Shown here one piece after another: positions 11,397 through 19,308 of a DNA stretch of 64,000 bases. Made by a program: the position numbers and the translations under genes. The stretch is from positions 1 to 64,000 of the forward strand of contig NZ_JAIOAB010000029.1 in NCBI RefSeq assembly GCF_019890635.1. Direction: 5' to 3'. Every line of letters starts with the position of its first letter. The stretch's first letter is position 1. The stretch comes from Streptomyces sennicomposti. Its GTDB lineage: Bacteria > Actinomycetota > Actinomycetes > Streptomycetales > Streptomycetaceae. The notes below the pieces were generated by a model. The model saw only the letters and a program-made list of their open reading frames with translations. It was not told the origin of the DNA and did no database searches.

Positions 11397-12881
11397 TCAG
11401 CCGGCCTCGGCCGTCTCGGGCAGCTCGGCGGCGAGCTGCTCGGTGAGGTCGATGACCTCGGCGAGGTCGCCGAAGTCGCGTACGGCGTTGTCGACGGTCT
11501 TGCGGATACGGGTGTTGACGCGTTCGGAGCGGACCTTCTTGGCCACCTTCATGGCCTGCGTGACGTACTGGGTGCTCTGCTCGGGCTCGCGCTGGAGGAG
11601 GTGGACGGTGGCCATGCCGATGAGGTTGAGCGCGTAGGAGCGCTGGTGCTCGGAGTCGTCGGCGAACAGGTCCACGGCCCGCTCCATCAGGGGCTGGGCC
11701 AGCGAGGCGTAGGCGGGGCTGCGGCCGGCGACATAGGCGAGGTCGCGGAAGGAGTGGCTGTTCTCGCCGTGCAGTTCGGCCTCGGAGAAGAAGCGGATCC
11801 AGTCGGGGTCCGGCTCGTCCCAGTCCTCGGCGTCGGCGAAGGCGTCCTCGGCCATCCGCACCGCGCGCTTGCAGCGGCCGGGCTGGCCCATGTTGGCGTA
11901 GGCGCGGGCCTCCATCGCATACAGCATGGACTGGGTGCGCGGGCCGGCGCAGTCGCGGCTGCCGTACTGGGCGAGGTGGATGAGTTCCAGGGCGTCGTCG
12001 GGGCGGCCGAGGTGGATCATCTGTCGGCTCATGCTGGACAGGACGTAGGAGCCGAGCGGCTTGTCGCCGGCCTCCTTGGCGGCGTGCAGGGCGAGCACGA
12101 AGTACTTCTGCGCGGTGGGCTGGAGCCCCACGTCGTAGCTCATCCAGCCGGCCAGCTCGGCCAGCTCGGCGGCGACCTTGAACAGGCGCTTGGTGGTGGC
12201 CTCGGGCTGTGCTTCCTGGAGGAGGTCGGTCACCTCGTGCAGCTGGCCGACGACCGCCTTGCGGCGCAGGCCGCCGCCGCACTGGGCGTCCCACTGGCGG
12301 AACATCTTCGTGGTGGTCTCCAGCAGCTCCAGCTCGGGGCGGGAGAGCCGGCCGGGGCGGCGGGAGGCGGCGGCCGGTTCCGGCTCGCGCGACGGGCTGG
12401 GGGGCGAGGGGACGAGCCAGCGCTGGAGCGGTTCGATCAGGGACGGGCCGGCGGAGAGCGCCAGCGAGGTGCCGAGGAAGCCGCGCCGGGCCAGCATCAG
12501 GTCGCTGCGGGAGAACTCGCTGAGCAGGGCCACGGTCTGCGGGCCGGTCCAGGGCAGGTCGACGCCGGTGACGGAGGGCGACTGGCGGGCGGTGCGCAGG
12601 CCGAGGTCCTCCACGGAGACCACGCAGCCGAAGCGCTCGGAGAACAGCTCGGACAGGATCCTGGGGATCGGCTCGCGCGGGTTCTCCCCGTCCAGCCAGC
12701 GGCGCACGCGGGAGGTGTCGGTGGAGATGTGGTTGGCGCCCAGCTGCCGGGCCCGGCGGTTGACCTGGCGGGCCAGCTCGCCCTTGGACCAGCCGCTGCG
12801 GACGAACCACGAGGAGAGCAGTTCGTTCGGCCGCTTGTCACCGCTCGCAGTGTTCGTCCCGCCACCGCCGTTGCCGCTCAC
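11397..12881 (-). CDS. nsdA: NsdA, tetratricopeptide-type negative regulator of development and antibiotic production
   Basis: 494-aa protein recognised as NsdA, known in S. coelicolor and S. griseus relatives as a repressor of sporulation and antibiotic synthesis. The GTG start at 12881 gives the VSGNGGGG N-terminus; a TTG further upstream is less likely. An N-terminal segment (about 20-75: NELLSSWFVRSGWSKGELAR ... HISTDTSRVRRWLDGE) resembles an XRE-type helix-turn-helix. The remainder is alpha-helical with TPR-like repeats (e.g. QKYFVLALHAAKEAGDKPLG, QSMLYAMEARAYANMGQPGR). A Pro/Ser-rich linker (PSPPSPSREPEP) precedes the repeat region. It is encoded alone between the primase-like gene and amtB. 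Mechanism in vivo is not evident from sequence. Confidence 0.92.
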   Translation of the reverse strand: MSGNGGGGTNTASGDKRPNELLSSWFVRSGWSKGELARQVNRRARQLGANHISTDTSRVRRWLDGENPREPIPRILSELFSERFGCVVSVEDLGLRTARQSPSVTGVDLPWTGPQTVALLSEFSRSDLMLARRGFLGTSLALSAGPSLIEPLQRWLVPSPPSPSREPEPAAASRRPGRLSRPELELLETTTKMFRQWDAQCGGGLRRKAVVGQLHEVTDLLQEAQPEATTKRLFKVAAELAELAGWMSYDVGLQPTAQKYFVLALHAAKEAGDKPLGSYVLSSMSRQMIHLGRPDDALELIHLAQYGSRDCAGPRTQSMLYAMEARAYANMGQPGRCKRAVRMAEDAFADAEDWDEPDPDWIRFFSEAELHGENSHSFRDLAYVAGRSPAYASLAQPLMERAVDLFADDSEHQRSYALNLIGMATVHLLQREPEQSTQYVTQAMKVAKKVRSERVNTRIRKTVDNAVRDFGDLAEVIDLTEQLAAELPETAEAG

Positions 12882-13330
12882 TGGAACGCCCCCATTCCTG
12901 AGACCACTTGTCGCTGAGTGCGCCAAGCCCTATCAGAATGCCGGTCGGCTCCGCCGTCCGTCCGTCGCTTCTCGGCCGCCGGACGGGAGCCGACTTGCCT
13001 CCGGCATACCCACGAGCGCATGGACCCCCAGGACTCGTGCACTCACAGTAATCCCACGATCACCGTCACGACCATGGCGATCCCGGAAACGCCACCATTC
13101 GCCACCCCTTCGAATGAACTCTGGGCGGCCATGACGCGATTGACTTGACATCACACGTCCACGACCGGGCGGAACGGTGCACGGCAGGGCGCGCATCGCC
13201 GACCGCACCACCCCGGACGCTCCAGTGCGCCGTCTGAACTCTGCGGCGCGGGGGATGGGACTGGAAGACGGAGAGTTACCGACCGCATCCGCCGCGTGAC
13301 CATCGAGGCGGCGGACCCGTTGGAGGGGGC
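12882..13330. other. Divergent intergenic region upstream of nsdA
   Basis: 449 bases between divergent nsdA and the primase-like gene, less G+C-biased than its flanks. The plus strand has overlapping TTGACT/TTGACA hexamers (about 13140-13150), candidate -35 elements for the primase-like gene. No RNA gene or convincing small protein was found; a 10-codon Val-rich frame on the minus strand near 13045-13075 is too short to support. Confidence 0.35.
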
Positions 13331-13993
13331 ATGGGGTTCACGATCGGCGGCATGCGCGAGATCCGTTCCGGCACGCGTCGGCGCGGCCGGCCGTACCGCT
13401 CGTCGGAGTGCACGGCGGTGGCCGAGTACACCGGGCTGTGGGGCTGGGACGTGGCGCCCGGCGCGCGGGCCGTCGGCCGCTCCTGCTCCTGCGGCCGCGC
13501 CGGCTGTCCGGCGCCGGGCGCGCATCCGCTGGACTTCGCCCCCCTCGTCCCGGCCGGCGCCACGCTGGACGAGGTGACCCGGGCGTGGGCCGAGGTGCCG
13601 GGCGCCGCGGTGATGCTGGCGGTCGGGCGGGCGTTCGACGTGATCGAGGTGGCCGAGCCGACCGGGCGCTGCGCGCTGGCCCGGATGGAGCGGATGGGGC
13701 TGCCGCTCGGTCCGGTGACCGTCTCCCCCGACGGCCGCGCCCACTTCTTCGTCGCCCCGGGGGCCGCCGCCGAGCTGCCCGGTCTGCTCTACCGCATGGG
13801 CTGGGACGACCCCGCCGCCCTGGATCTGCGCGGTCTCGGCCCGGGCGCGTATCTGACGGCGCCGCCCTCCGACCGCGGCGGCCGCGGCCCGGTGCGCTGG
13901 CTCCGGCCGCCCGCCCTGGACACGGCGAACCCGCCGGAGGCCCGGCTGCTGCTCGGCACGCTGGCGTACGTGGCGCACCGCTCCCGGGCGTAG
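13331..13993 (+). CDS. Bifunctional primase/polymerase N-terminal domain-like protein
   Basis: 220-aa protein with a strong GGAGGGGG ribosome binding site before ATG 13331. The segment AVAEYTGLWGWDVAPGARAV followed by the Cys cluster CSCGRAGCPAPGAHPLDF is typical of the prim-pol N-terminal domain family found in Streptomyces genomes and plasmids. It is short compared with replicative prim-pol proteins and lacks a helicase part, and the usual catalytic DxD is not obvious (VIEVAEP replaces the expected DID-type segment). It may therefore be a non-catalytic relative. Its position between nsdA and ftsY is a conserved chromosomal one (from memory), so it is not by itself a sign of transfer. Confidence 0.7.
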   Translation: MGFTIGGMREIRSGTRRRGRPYRSSECTAVAEYTGLWGWDVAPGARAVGRSCSCGRAGCPAPGAHPLDFAPLVPAGATLDEVTRAWAEVPGAAVMLAVGRAFDVIEVAEPTGRCALARMERMGLPLGPVTVSPDGRAHFFVAPGAAAELPGLLYRMGWDDPAALDLRGLGPGAYLTAPPSDRGGRGPVRWLRPPALDTANPPEARLLLGTLAYVAHRSRA

Positions 13994-14150
13994 CCCGGCG
14001 GCCCGGCCGCGCACCCCTGCCCCGCGTCCGCGGCCGAGCCCGCGCGCATCCCGGCCGGCTCCCGCGCACCGCGGCCGGCTCCCGCGCGTCCCCGGCCGCG
14101 CCCTCACACCCGTACAGCCGTCTCCCGCCCCCGTGCATACGAAAGCGCCC

Positions 14151-14206
14151 GGCCCATACGACAGCGCCCGCCCCCCGTGTTCCGGGGGCGGGCGCTGTCG
14201 TGGGCC
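14151..14206. terminator. Strong bidirectional terminator hairpin
   Basis: Perfect 17-bp stem (14159-14175 with 14184-14200), 8-nt loop, extended by a further GGCCCA/TGGGCC pairing. It lies between the convergent primase-like gene and ftsY. Confidence 0.8.
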
Positions 14207-14217
14207 ATGGGGGCCGG

Positions 14218-15429
14218 TCAGTCTCCGATGAGGGCGTCAACGAACGCCTCCGGCTCGAACGGCGCGAGGTCGTCCGCGCCCTCGCCGAGCCCGATCAGCT
14301 TGACCGGGACGCCCAGCTCACGCTGGACCGCGATCACGATGCCGCCCTTGGCGGTGCCGTCCAGCTTGGTCAGCACGATGCCGCTGATGTCCACGACCTC
14401 GGCGAAGACCCGCGCCTGGACCAGACCGTTCTGCCCGGTGGTGGCGTCGAGGACGAGCAGCACCTCGTCCAGCGGGGCGTGCTTCTCGACGACCCGCTTG
14501 ACCTTGCCCAGCTCGTCCATGAGACCGGTCTTGGTGTGCAGGCGGCCGGCGGTGTCGATGAGCACCACGTCGACGCCCATCTCCTTGCCCTCCTTCACCG
14601 CGTCGAAGGCGACGGAGGCGGGGTCGCCGGCCTCGGGGCCGCGCACGGTGTGGGCGCCGACGCGCTCGCCCCAGGTCTGGAGCTGGTCGGCGGCGGCGGC
14701 GCGGAAGGTGTCGGCGGCGCCGAGGACGACGGTGCGCCCGTCGGCGACCAGGACGCGGGCGAGCTTGCCGGTGGTGGTGGTCTTGCCGGTGCCGTTGACG
14801 CCGACGACCATCACGATGCCCGGCTTGCGGCCGTCCGGCTCGGTGCGCACGGTGCGGTCCACATCGGTGCCGACCAGGGTCAGCAGCTCCTCGCGCAGCA
14901 GGGTGCGCAGCTCGGCCGGGGTGCGGGTGCCGAGGACGCGGACCCGCTCGCGCAGCCGCTCGACCAGCTCCTGGGTGGGCTGGACGCCGACGTCGGCGGT
15001 CAGCAGGGTGTCCTCGATCTCCTCCCAGGTCTCCTCGTCCAGGTGTTCGCGGGACAGGAGGGTGAGCAGGCCCTTGCCCAGGGCGTTCTGCGACCGGGAG
15101 AGGCGGGCGCGCAGCCGGACCAGGCGGCCGGCGGTCGGCTCCGGGACCTCGATCGCGGGAGCCGGGATCTCCTCGACGACGGGCGGCTCCTCCACGACGA
15201 CGGGAGAAGACGCGTCGGGCAGGTCCACCTCCTCGATCGTCCGCCGCGTTTCCTCGCGCGGCGTCTCGGCCTCTTCGCCGACGTGCGGCTCGGCCGGAGG
15301 AGCGGTGATGTCGGGGGGGCTGGGCGGCGGCGGGGGCAGCGGCCTGCGGCGCCGGCTGCCGACGACGAGCCCGCCGAGCGCGCCGAGCACCACCACGGCG
15401 ATGACTACAGCAAGGATGATGGTTTCCAT
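14218..15429 (-). CDS. ftsY: Signal recognition particle receptor FtsY
   Basis: 403-aa SRP receptor GTPase. Start ATG 15429 gives an N-terminal hydrophobic segment (ETIILAVVIAVVVLGALGGLVVG, about 2-24), as in actinobacterial FtsY, followed by a Pro/Glu-rich acidic linker (about 30-100). The NG domain follows, with P-loop VGVNGTGKTTTTGKLA at about 203-218, AADTFRAAAADQL at about 236-248, DTAGRLHTK at about 286-294 and TKLDGTAKGG near 346-355. It pairs functionally with ffh in this window. The gene ends at the strong hairpin shared with the primase-like gene. Confidence 0.97.
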   Translation of the reverse strand: METIILAVVIAVVVLGALGGLVVGSRRRRPLPPPPPSPPDITAPPAEPHVGEEAETPREETRRTIEEVDLPDASSPVVVEEPPVVEEIPAPAIEVPEPTAGRLVRLRARLSRSQNALGKGLLTLLSREHLDEETWEEIEDTLLTADVGVQPTQELVERLRERVRVLGTRTPAELRTLLREELLTLVGTDVDRTVRTEPDGRKPGIVMVVGVNGTGKTTTTGKLARVLVADGRTVVLGAADTFRAAAADQLQTWGERVGAHTVRGPEAGDPASVAFDAVKEGKEMGVDVVLIDTAGRLHTKTGLMDELGKVKRVVEKHAPLDEVLLVLDATTGQNGLVQARVFAEVVDISGIVLTKLDGTAKGGIVIAVQRELGVPVKLIGLGEGADDLAPFEPEAFVDALIGD

Positions 15430-15626
15430 AACGCGTCCAGTATCAGCCATGGGTACCGGCCGCAGGCGGCTTGTGGCTTCCGCCAGGAGACAAAGGCCAC
15501 CGAATGCCATGAGTCGGATCAAAGTACGATGGTGTGGCTCGCGTCCGTACGCGTAGAGTCCCGACGTCGCCGCCCTTTTCTCCCGGCGGCCCCTCTCCCC
15601 CCACGAACGAGGCCGGACCCTTCTTC

Positions 15627-17093
15627 ATGAGCAAGACCGCCGAGACCGAAGGCGCGCTGGAAACCCGTGGCATCGAACAGGTGCCCGATCACGAGCGCAC
15701 CGCCAGGACCCGTGAGCTGTTCCCCACCTGGGTCGGCGCCAACATCAGCGTGCTGCTGCTCACCATGGGCGCCAGTCTCGTCGTGGCGTACCACCTGAAC
15801 TTCTGGCAGGCGCTCGTCGTCGCCGTCGCGGCGCCCGTCGTCTCCTACGGCCTGGTCGGGCTGATCGGGATCGCGGGCAAGCGCGGCGGGGCGCCGGGCA
15901 TGGCGCTGTCGCGGGCGGTCTTCGGGCAGCGCGGCAATCTCCTGCCCGGTTCGCTGATCTGGGTGGCCCGCTGGGGCTGGGAGACGATCAACGCGGTGAC
16001 CGGCGCGTACGCCGTGCTCACCATCCTGAAGATCCTGTTCGGCGTGCGCGGCAACAGCGTGCTGGACATGGTGACGCTGCTGGCGTTCGTCGTCGCCACC
16101 TTCGCGATCTCCGGGCTCGGCATCACCGCCGTGCAGAAGTGCAACAAGTACGCGACGTACCTCTTCGGCGTCTTCTCGGTGCTGGTGCTCGGCTATCTGG
16201 TCGTGGACACCGACTGGTCGGCGGTCTTCGGGCACTCCGCCGGGTCCACCGCCTCGGTGATCACCGGTGTCGGCATGATCGCGGCGGGCGGCGTGAGCTG
16301 GATCCCGACCGCGCCGGACTTCACCCGCTACCTGCCGCGCACCGCCTCCTCCAAGGCGATCGTGGGCCACTCGGTCGGCGGCGCCGGAATCGTCGTGCTG
16401 CCCATGGTGCTGATGGGCGCGGTGATGGCGGTCTCCACGCCCGATCTCGCCTCGGCCGCCGACCCGGTCTCCTTCCTCGGCGAGATCCTGCCGACCTGGA
16501 TCGCGGTGCCGTATCTGCTGATCGCGCTGATCGGCATGCTGCTGATCAACTCGATGTCGATGTACTCGGCGGGCTTCACCGCGCAGACCCTCGGCTTCAA
16601 GGTGCCGCGGCACTGGGCGGTCTCGGTCAACGCGGTGATCTCGCTGGCGTTCGGCGGCGTGCTGATGCTGGTGGCGACGAGCTTCATGGGCTCGTTCATC
16701 GCCTTCCTGTCGCTGCTCGCGGTCGCCTTCTCCGCCTGGGTCGGCGTCTTCGGCGCGGACATGCTGCGGCGCACCGAGTACGACGGCCGCGCCATGGCCG
16801 ACACGACGCGCACCAGCGCGTACTGGTACCGGGGCGGCTTCTCCCCCGCCGCGGTGGCGGCGTGGGCGATCGGCCTGGCCGCGGGTCTGATGTTCACCAC
16901 GTCCGACTGGTTCACCGGCCCGTTCGCGACGGGCAACGTCATCGGCGAGTACGGCCTCGGCTGGGTCGCCACGATCGTGGTCTCCGGCCTGCTGTACCTG
17001 GTGCTGCCCAAGCCGGCCGTGGCGACGCCGGCCGCCGCCGCGGGCGCCGCCGAGGAGCGCGCCGCCGAGCAGCCGGAGACGCTGACCGTCTGA
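15627..17093 (+). CDS. NCS1-family cytosine/purine-type permease
   Basis: 488-aa membrane transporter with about twelve hydrophobic segments. The N-terminus (GIEQVPDHERTARTRELFPTWVGANIS) and the segment AGKRGGAPGMALSRAVFG are characteristic of the CodB-type branch of the nucleobase:cation symporter-1 family. WIPTAPDFTRYLPR and NSMSMYSAGFTAQTLG are further family signatures. Likely substrates are cytosine or related nucleobases, but specificity cannot be read from sequence. ATG 15627 is preceded by no strong ribosome binding site; an in-frame GTG further upstream exists but would add a Pro/Arg-rich stretch. It is divergent from ftsY. Confidence 0.88.
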   Translation: MSKTAETEGALETRGIEQVPDHERTARTRELFPTWVGANISVLLLTMGASLVVAYHLNFWQALVVAVAAPVVSYGLVGLIGIAGKRGGAPGMALSRAVFGQRGNLLPGSLIWVARWGWETINAVTGAYAVLTILKILFGVRGNSVLDMVTLLAFVVATFAISGLGITAVQKCNKYATYLFGVFSVLVLGYLVVDTDWSAVFGHSAGSTASVITGVGMIAAGGVSWIPTAPDFTRYLPRTASSKAIVGHSVGGAGIVVLPMVLMGAVMAVSTPDLASAADPVSFLGEILPTWIAVPYLLIALIGMLLINSMSMYSAGFTAQTLGFKVPRHWAVSVNAVISLAFGGVLMLVATSFMGSFIAFLSLLAVAFSAWVGVFGADMLRRTEYDGRAMADTTRTSAYWYRGGFSPAAVAAWAIGLAAGLMFTTSDWFTGPFATGNVIGEYGLGWVATIVVSGLLYLVLPKPAVATPAAAAGAAEERAAEQPETLTV

Positions 17094-17121
17094 GCCGCGC
17101 GCACCCGCCTTCGCACACACC

Positions 17122-17156
17122 GAAGTCCCCCTCCCGCCTGACCCGAGGGGGACTTC
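17122..17156 (+). terminator. 12-bp hairpin after the NCS1 permease gene
   Basis: Perfect 12-bp stem (GAAGTCCCCCTC with GAGGGGGACTTC), 11-nt loop. It could terminate the permease transcript, but the 3' arm is also the only plausible ribosome binding site for the small gene starting at 17160. Confidence 0.6.
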
Positions 17157-17159
17157 CGC

Positions 17160-17381
17160 GTGTCCGGGGGTGCCGAAACTGCGTGGCTCGACGCCGAGCA
17201 GGTGCCGGAGCTGCTGCGCGAGGTCGCCCTGCCGCGCGAGCGGCTGGACCAGGTCGCGCTGTGGACCGAGCGGCCGCGGACGGTCGAGGAGCACCGGGAC
17301 CAGATCGCGGTCCGGCTCGGGATCGTCGAGGACAGCGCCCGCGAGGCGCTGGAGATCGGCGGCGGCGTCCTCGTCCGGTGA
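17160..17381 (+). CDS. Small conserved-looking hypothetical protein
   Basis: 73-aa frame from GTG 17160. Composition is protein-like: an acidic helical stretch (AWLDAEQVPELLREVALPRERLDQVALWTERPRTVEEHRDQIAVRLGIVEDSAREALEIG) with no low-complexity bias. The GAGGGGGA ribosome binding site is buried in the 3' arm of the preceding hairpin. I do not recognise a family. It lies between the NCS1 permease and convergent glcP. A chance frame in G+C-rich DNA is possible, but the amino-acid pattern argues for a real gene. Confidence 0.5.
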   Translation: MSGGAETAWLDAEQVPELLREVALPRERLDQVALWTERPRTVEEHRDQIAVRLGIVEDSAREALEIGGGVLVR

Positions 17382-17402
17382 CCGCGGCCGACCGCGTGCG
17401 AA

Positions 17403-17444
17403 ACCGCCGCCCCCGGCCGGTCGGAACCGGGCGGGGGCGGCGGT
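17403..17444. terminator. Terminator hairpin between the 73-aa gene and glcP
   Basis: Perfect 12-bp stem (ACCGCCGCCCCC with GGGGGCGGCGGT), 18-nt loop, located between convergent gene ends about 110 bases before the glcP stop. Confidence 0.6.
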
Positions 17445-17556
17445 GGATACGAGGAGAGGGCAGCGGGGATGGGCCCGTCTCCTCGGCTTCGGGGGCCGGG
17501 GGAGCCAAGGGCGCGCGGGGCTCCGTGCGGAGTCCGGGCGCGCGGCCCCCGCGGGC

Positions 17557-18972
17557 TCAGCCCATCTCCTCCAGTGCCTTGCCCTTCGTCTCCTTGACGA
17601 ACTTGAGCACGAACGGGATGGAGAGCGCGGCGAAGACCGTGTAGATGATGTAGGTCCCCGACAGGTTCCAGTCGGCCAGCGACGGGAAGCTCGCGGTGAT
17701 GGCCCAGTTGGCGATCCACTGCGCGGAGGCGGCCACGCCGAGGGCGGCGGCGCGGATCCGGTTCGGGAACATCTCGCCGAGGAAGACCCACACGACCACA
17801 CCCCAGGACAGGGCGAAGAAGAGGACGAAGACGTGGGCGGCGATCAGGGCGACCCAGCCCTGGGTGGCGGGCAGCTTGCCGTCGACCAGCGGGTGCGAGA
17901 AGGCCCAGGCCTCCAGCGCCAGGCCGACCACCATGCCGACCGAGCCGACGAGGGCGAGCGGCTTGCGGCCGACGCGGTCCACGAAGATCATCGCGATCAC
18001 GGTGCCGACGATGTTGATGATCGACGTCGTGAACGAGTAGAAGAACGACTGCGAGGGGTCGACGCCGACCGACTGCCACAGCGTCGAGGAGTAGTAGAAC
18101 GCGACGTTGATGCCTACGAACTGCTGGAACACCGACAGGCCGATGCCGATCCAGACGATCGGCTTGAAGAAGAAGCCGCCGCCGAGCAGGTCCTTGAAGG
18201 TGGACTTGTGCTCGCGCTTCATCGCGGTCTCGATCTCGTGCACGCGCGCGTCGAGGTCGACGTCCTTGCCCTCGACCTCCGCGAGGATCTCGCGGGCCCG
18301 CTCCCGGCGGCCGACGGAGATCAGGAAGCGCGGGGACTCGGGGATGGCGAAGGAGAGCAGACCGTACAGCACGGCCGGGACGACCATGACGCCGAGCATG
18401 ACCTGCCAGGCCTCCAGGCCCATCAGCTTGCCGCGCTGGTCGCCGCCGGCGGCGTTGAGCAGGCCCCAGTTGACCAGCTGCGAGATCGCGATGCCGACGA
18501 CGATCGCGGCCTGCTGGAAGGAGCCGAGCCGGCCGCGGTAGGCGGGCGGGGAGACCTCGGCGATGTAGGCGGGGCCGATCACCGAGGCCATGCCGATGGC
18601 GAAGCCGCCGATGACGCGCCACATGGCGAGGTCCCACAGGGCGAACGGCAGGGCCGAGCCGACGGCGCTGACGGTGAACAGGACCGCGGCGATCTGCATG
18701 CAGCGGATGCGGCCGATGCGGTCGGCTATGCGGCCGGCGGTCGCGGCGCCGATGGCGCAGCCGATCAACGCGATGGCGATGACCTGCGCCAGCACGGCGG
18801 AACCGACGTCGTAGCGGTCCCGGATGGCCTCGACGGCGCCGTTGATCACGGAGCTGTCGTAGCCGAAGAGGAAGCCGCCCATGGCCGCCGCCGCGGCGAT
18901 GAAGATGACGTGCCCGAGATGATCGGGATGGGCCGTGGCTCCTGGCCTGGGTGCCTGCGCTGTGCTGGTCAC
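17557..18972 (-). CDS. glcP: Glucose permease GlcP (major facilitator superfamily, sugar porter)
   Basis: 471-aa proton-coupled sugar importer, the main glucose uptake system in Streptomyces, where glucose does not enter by a PTS. The GTG start at 18972 gives VTSTAQAPRPGATAHPDHLGHV, which matches the S. coelicolor GlcP N-terminus from memory; longer frames are not family-like. Sugar porter signatures are visible: GRIADRIGR, PESPRFL, QQFVGINVAFYYS, DRVGRKPL, and PNRIRAAALG near the C-terminus. Twelve membrane segments can be traced. A promoter and a LacI-type palindrome lie just upstream. Downstream of smc but separated by a hairpin, so independently expressed. Confidence 0.92.
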   Translation of the reverse strand: MTSTAQAPRPGATAHPDHLGHVIFIAAAAAMGGFLFGYDSSVINGAVEAIRDRYDVGSAVLAQVIAIALIGCAIGAATAGRIADRIGRIRCMQIAAVLFTVSAVGSALPFALWDLAMWRVIGGFAIGMASVIGPAYIAEVSPPAYRGRLGSFQQAAIVVGIAISQLVNWGLLNAAGGDQRGKLMGLEAWQVMLGVMVVPAVLYGLLSFAIPESPRFLISVGRRERAREILAEVEGKDVDLDARVHEIETAMKREHKSTFKDLLGGGFFFKPIVWIGIGLSVFQQFVGINVAFYYSSTLWQSVGVDPSQSFFYSFTTSIINIVGTVIAMIFVDRVGRKPLALVGSVGMVVGLALEAWAFSHPLVDGKLPATQGWVALIAAHVFVLFFALSWGVVVWVFLGEMFPNRIRAAALGVAASAQWIANWAITASFPSLADWNLSGTYIIYTVFAALSIPFVLKFVKETKGKALEEMG

Positions 18973-19049
18973 GTGTACTCCTCGGGCACACCGGCAACGC
19001 TGCCGGGGTGGGGGGTCAGCCCTCCGGGTCATGAGACCTGAAGGTAAAA

Positions 19050-19059
19050 GCAACGTTGC
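19050..19059 (-). promoter_or_regulatory. LacI-type operator-like palindrome in the glcP leader
   Basis: GCAACGTTGC is a perfect 10-bp palindrome with the central CG typical of LacI-family operators. It begins a few bases after the -10 element, where a bound repressor would block transcription of glcP. Confidence 0.55.
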
Positions 19060-19061
19060 AG

Positions 19062-19089
19062 AGACTATGCCTTCATGTTTCGAAGTCAA
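19062..19089 (-). promoter_or_regulatory. glcP promoter
   Basis: On the minus strand TTGACT (19084-19089) and TAGTCT (19062-19067) are separated by 16 bases, a good vegetative sigma-factor promoter. It sits about 90 bases upstream of the glcP start. Confidence 0.6.
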
Positions 19090-19254
19090 TAGCTCGTCTG
19101 CTGTGACTTTGACCCACCCGCGTGGCGAGCTTGCGTTCAAGTGTTGAAATCAAGTATCGGACAAGGTCCGTCTACCCCGAAGTCATGGGTACACGCGGGG
19201 GCCGATCACGAAACGGGCGGAAGAGGGCAAGTGCTCTCCGAGCGCGCAGACGAA

Positions 19255-19292
19255 GAGGGCGCCCACGGCCGCGAGCCGGTGCGGGCGCCCTC
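19255..19292 (-). terminator. Terminator hairpin downstream of smc
   Basis: Perfect 10-bp stem (GAGGGCGCCC with GGGCGCCCTC) starting 17 bases after the smc stop codon. Confidence 0.6.
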
Positions 19293-19308
19293 GGCGGAGC
19301 CGGTGCGG

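Larger units (their letters stand above)
18973..19308. other. smc-glcP intergenic region
   Basis: 336 bases holding the smc terminator hairpin, the glcP promoter, its operator-like palindrome and a leader of about 80 nt. No additional coding sequence is supported. Confidence 0.5.
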
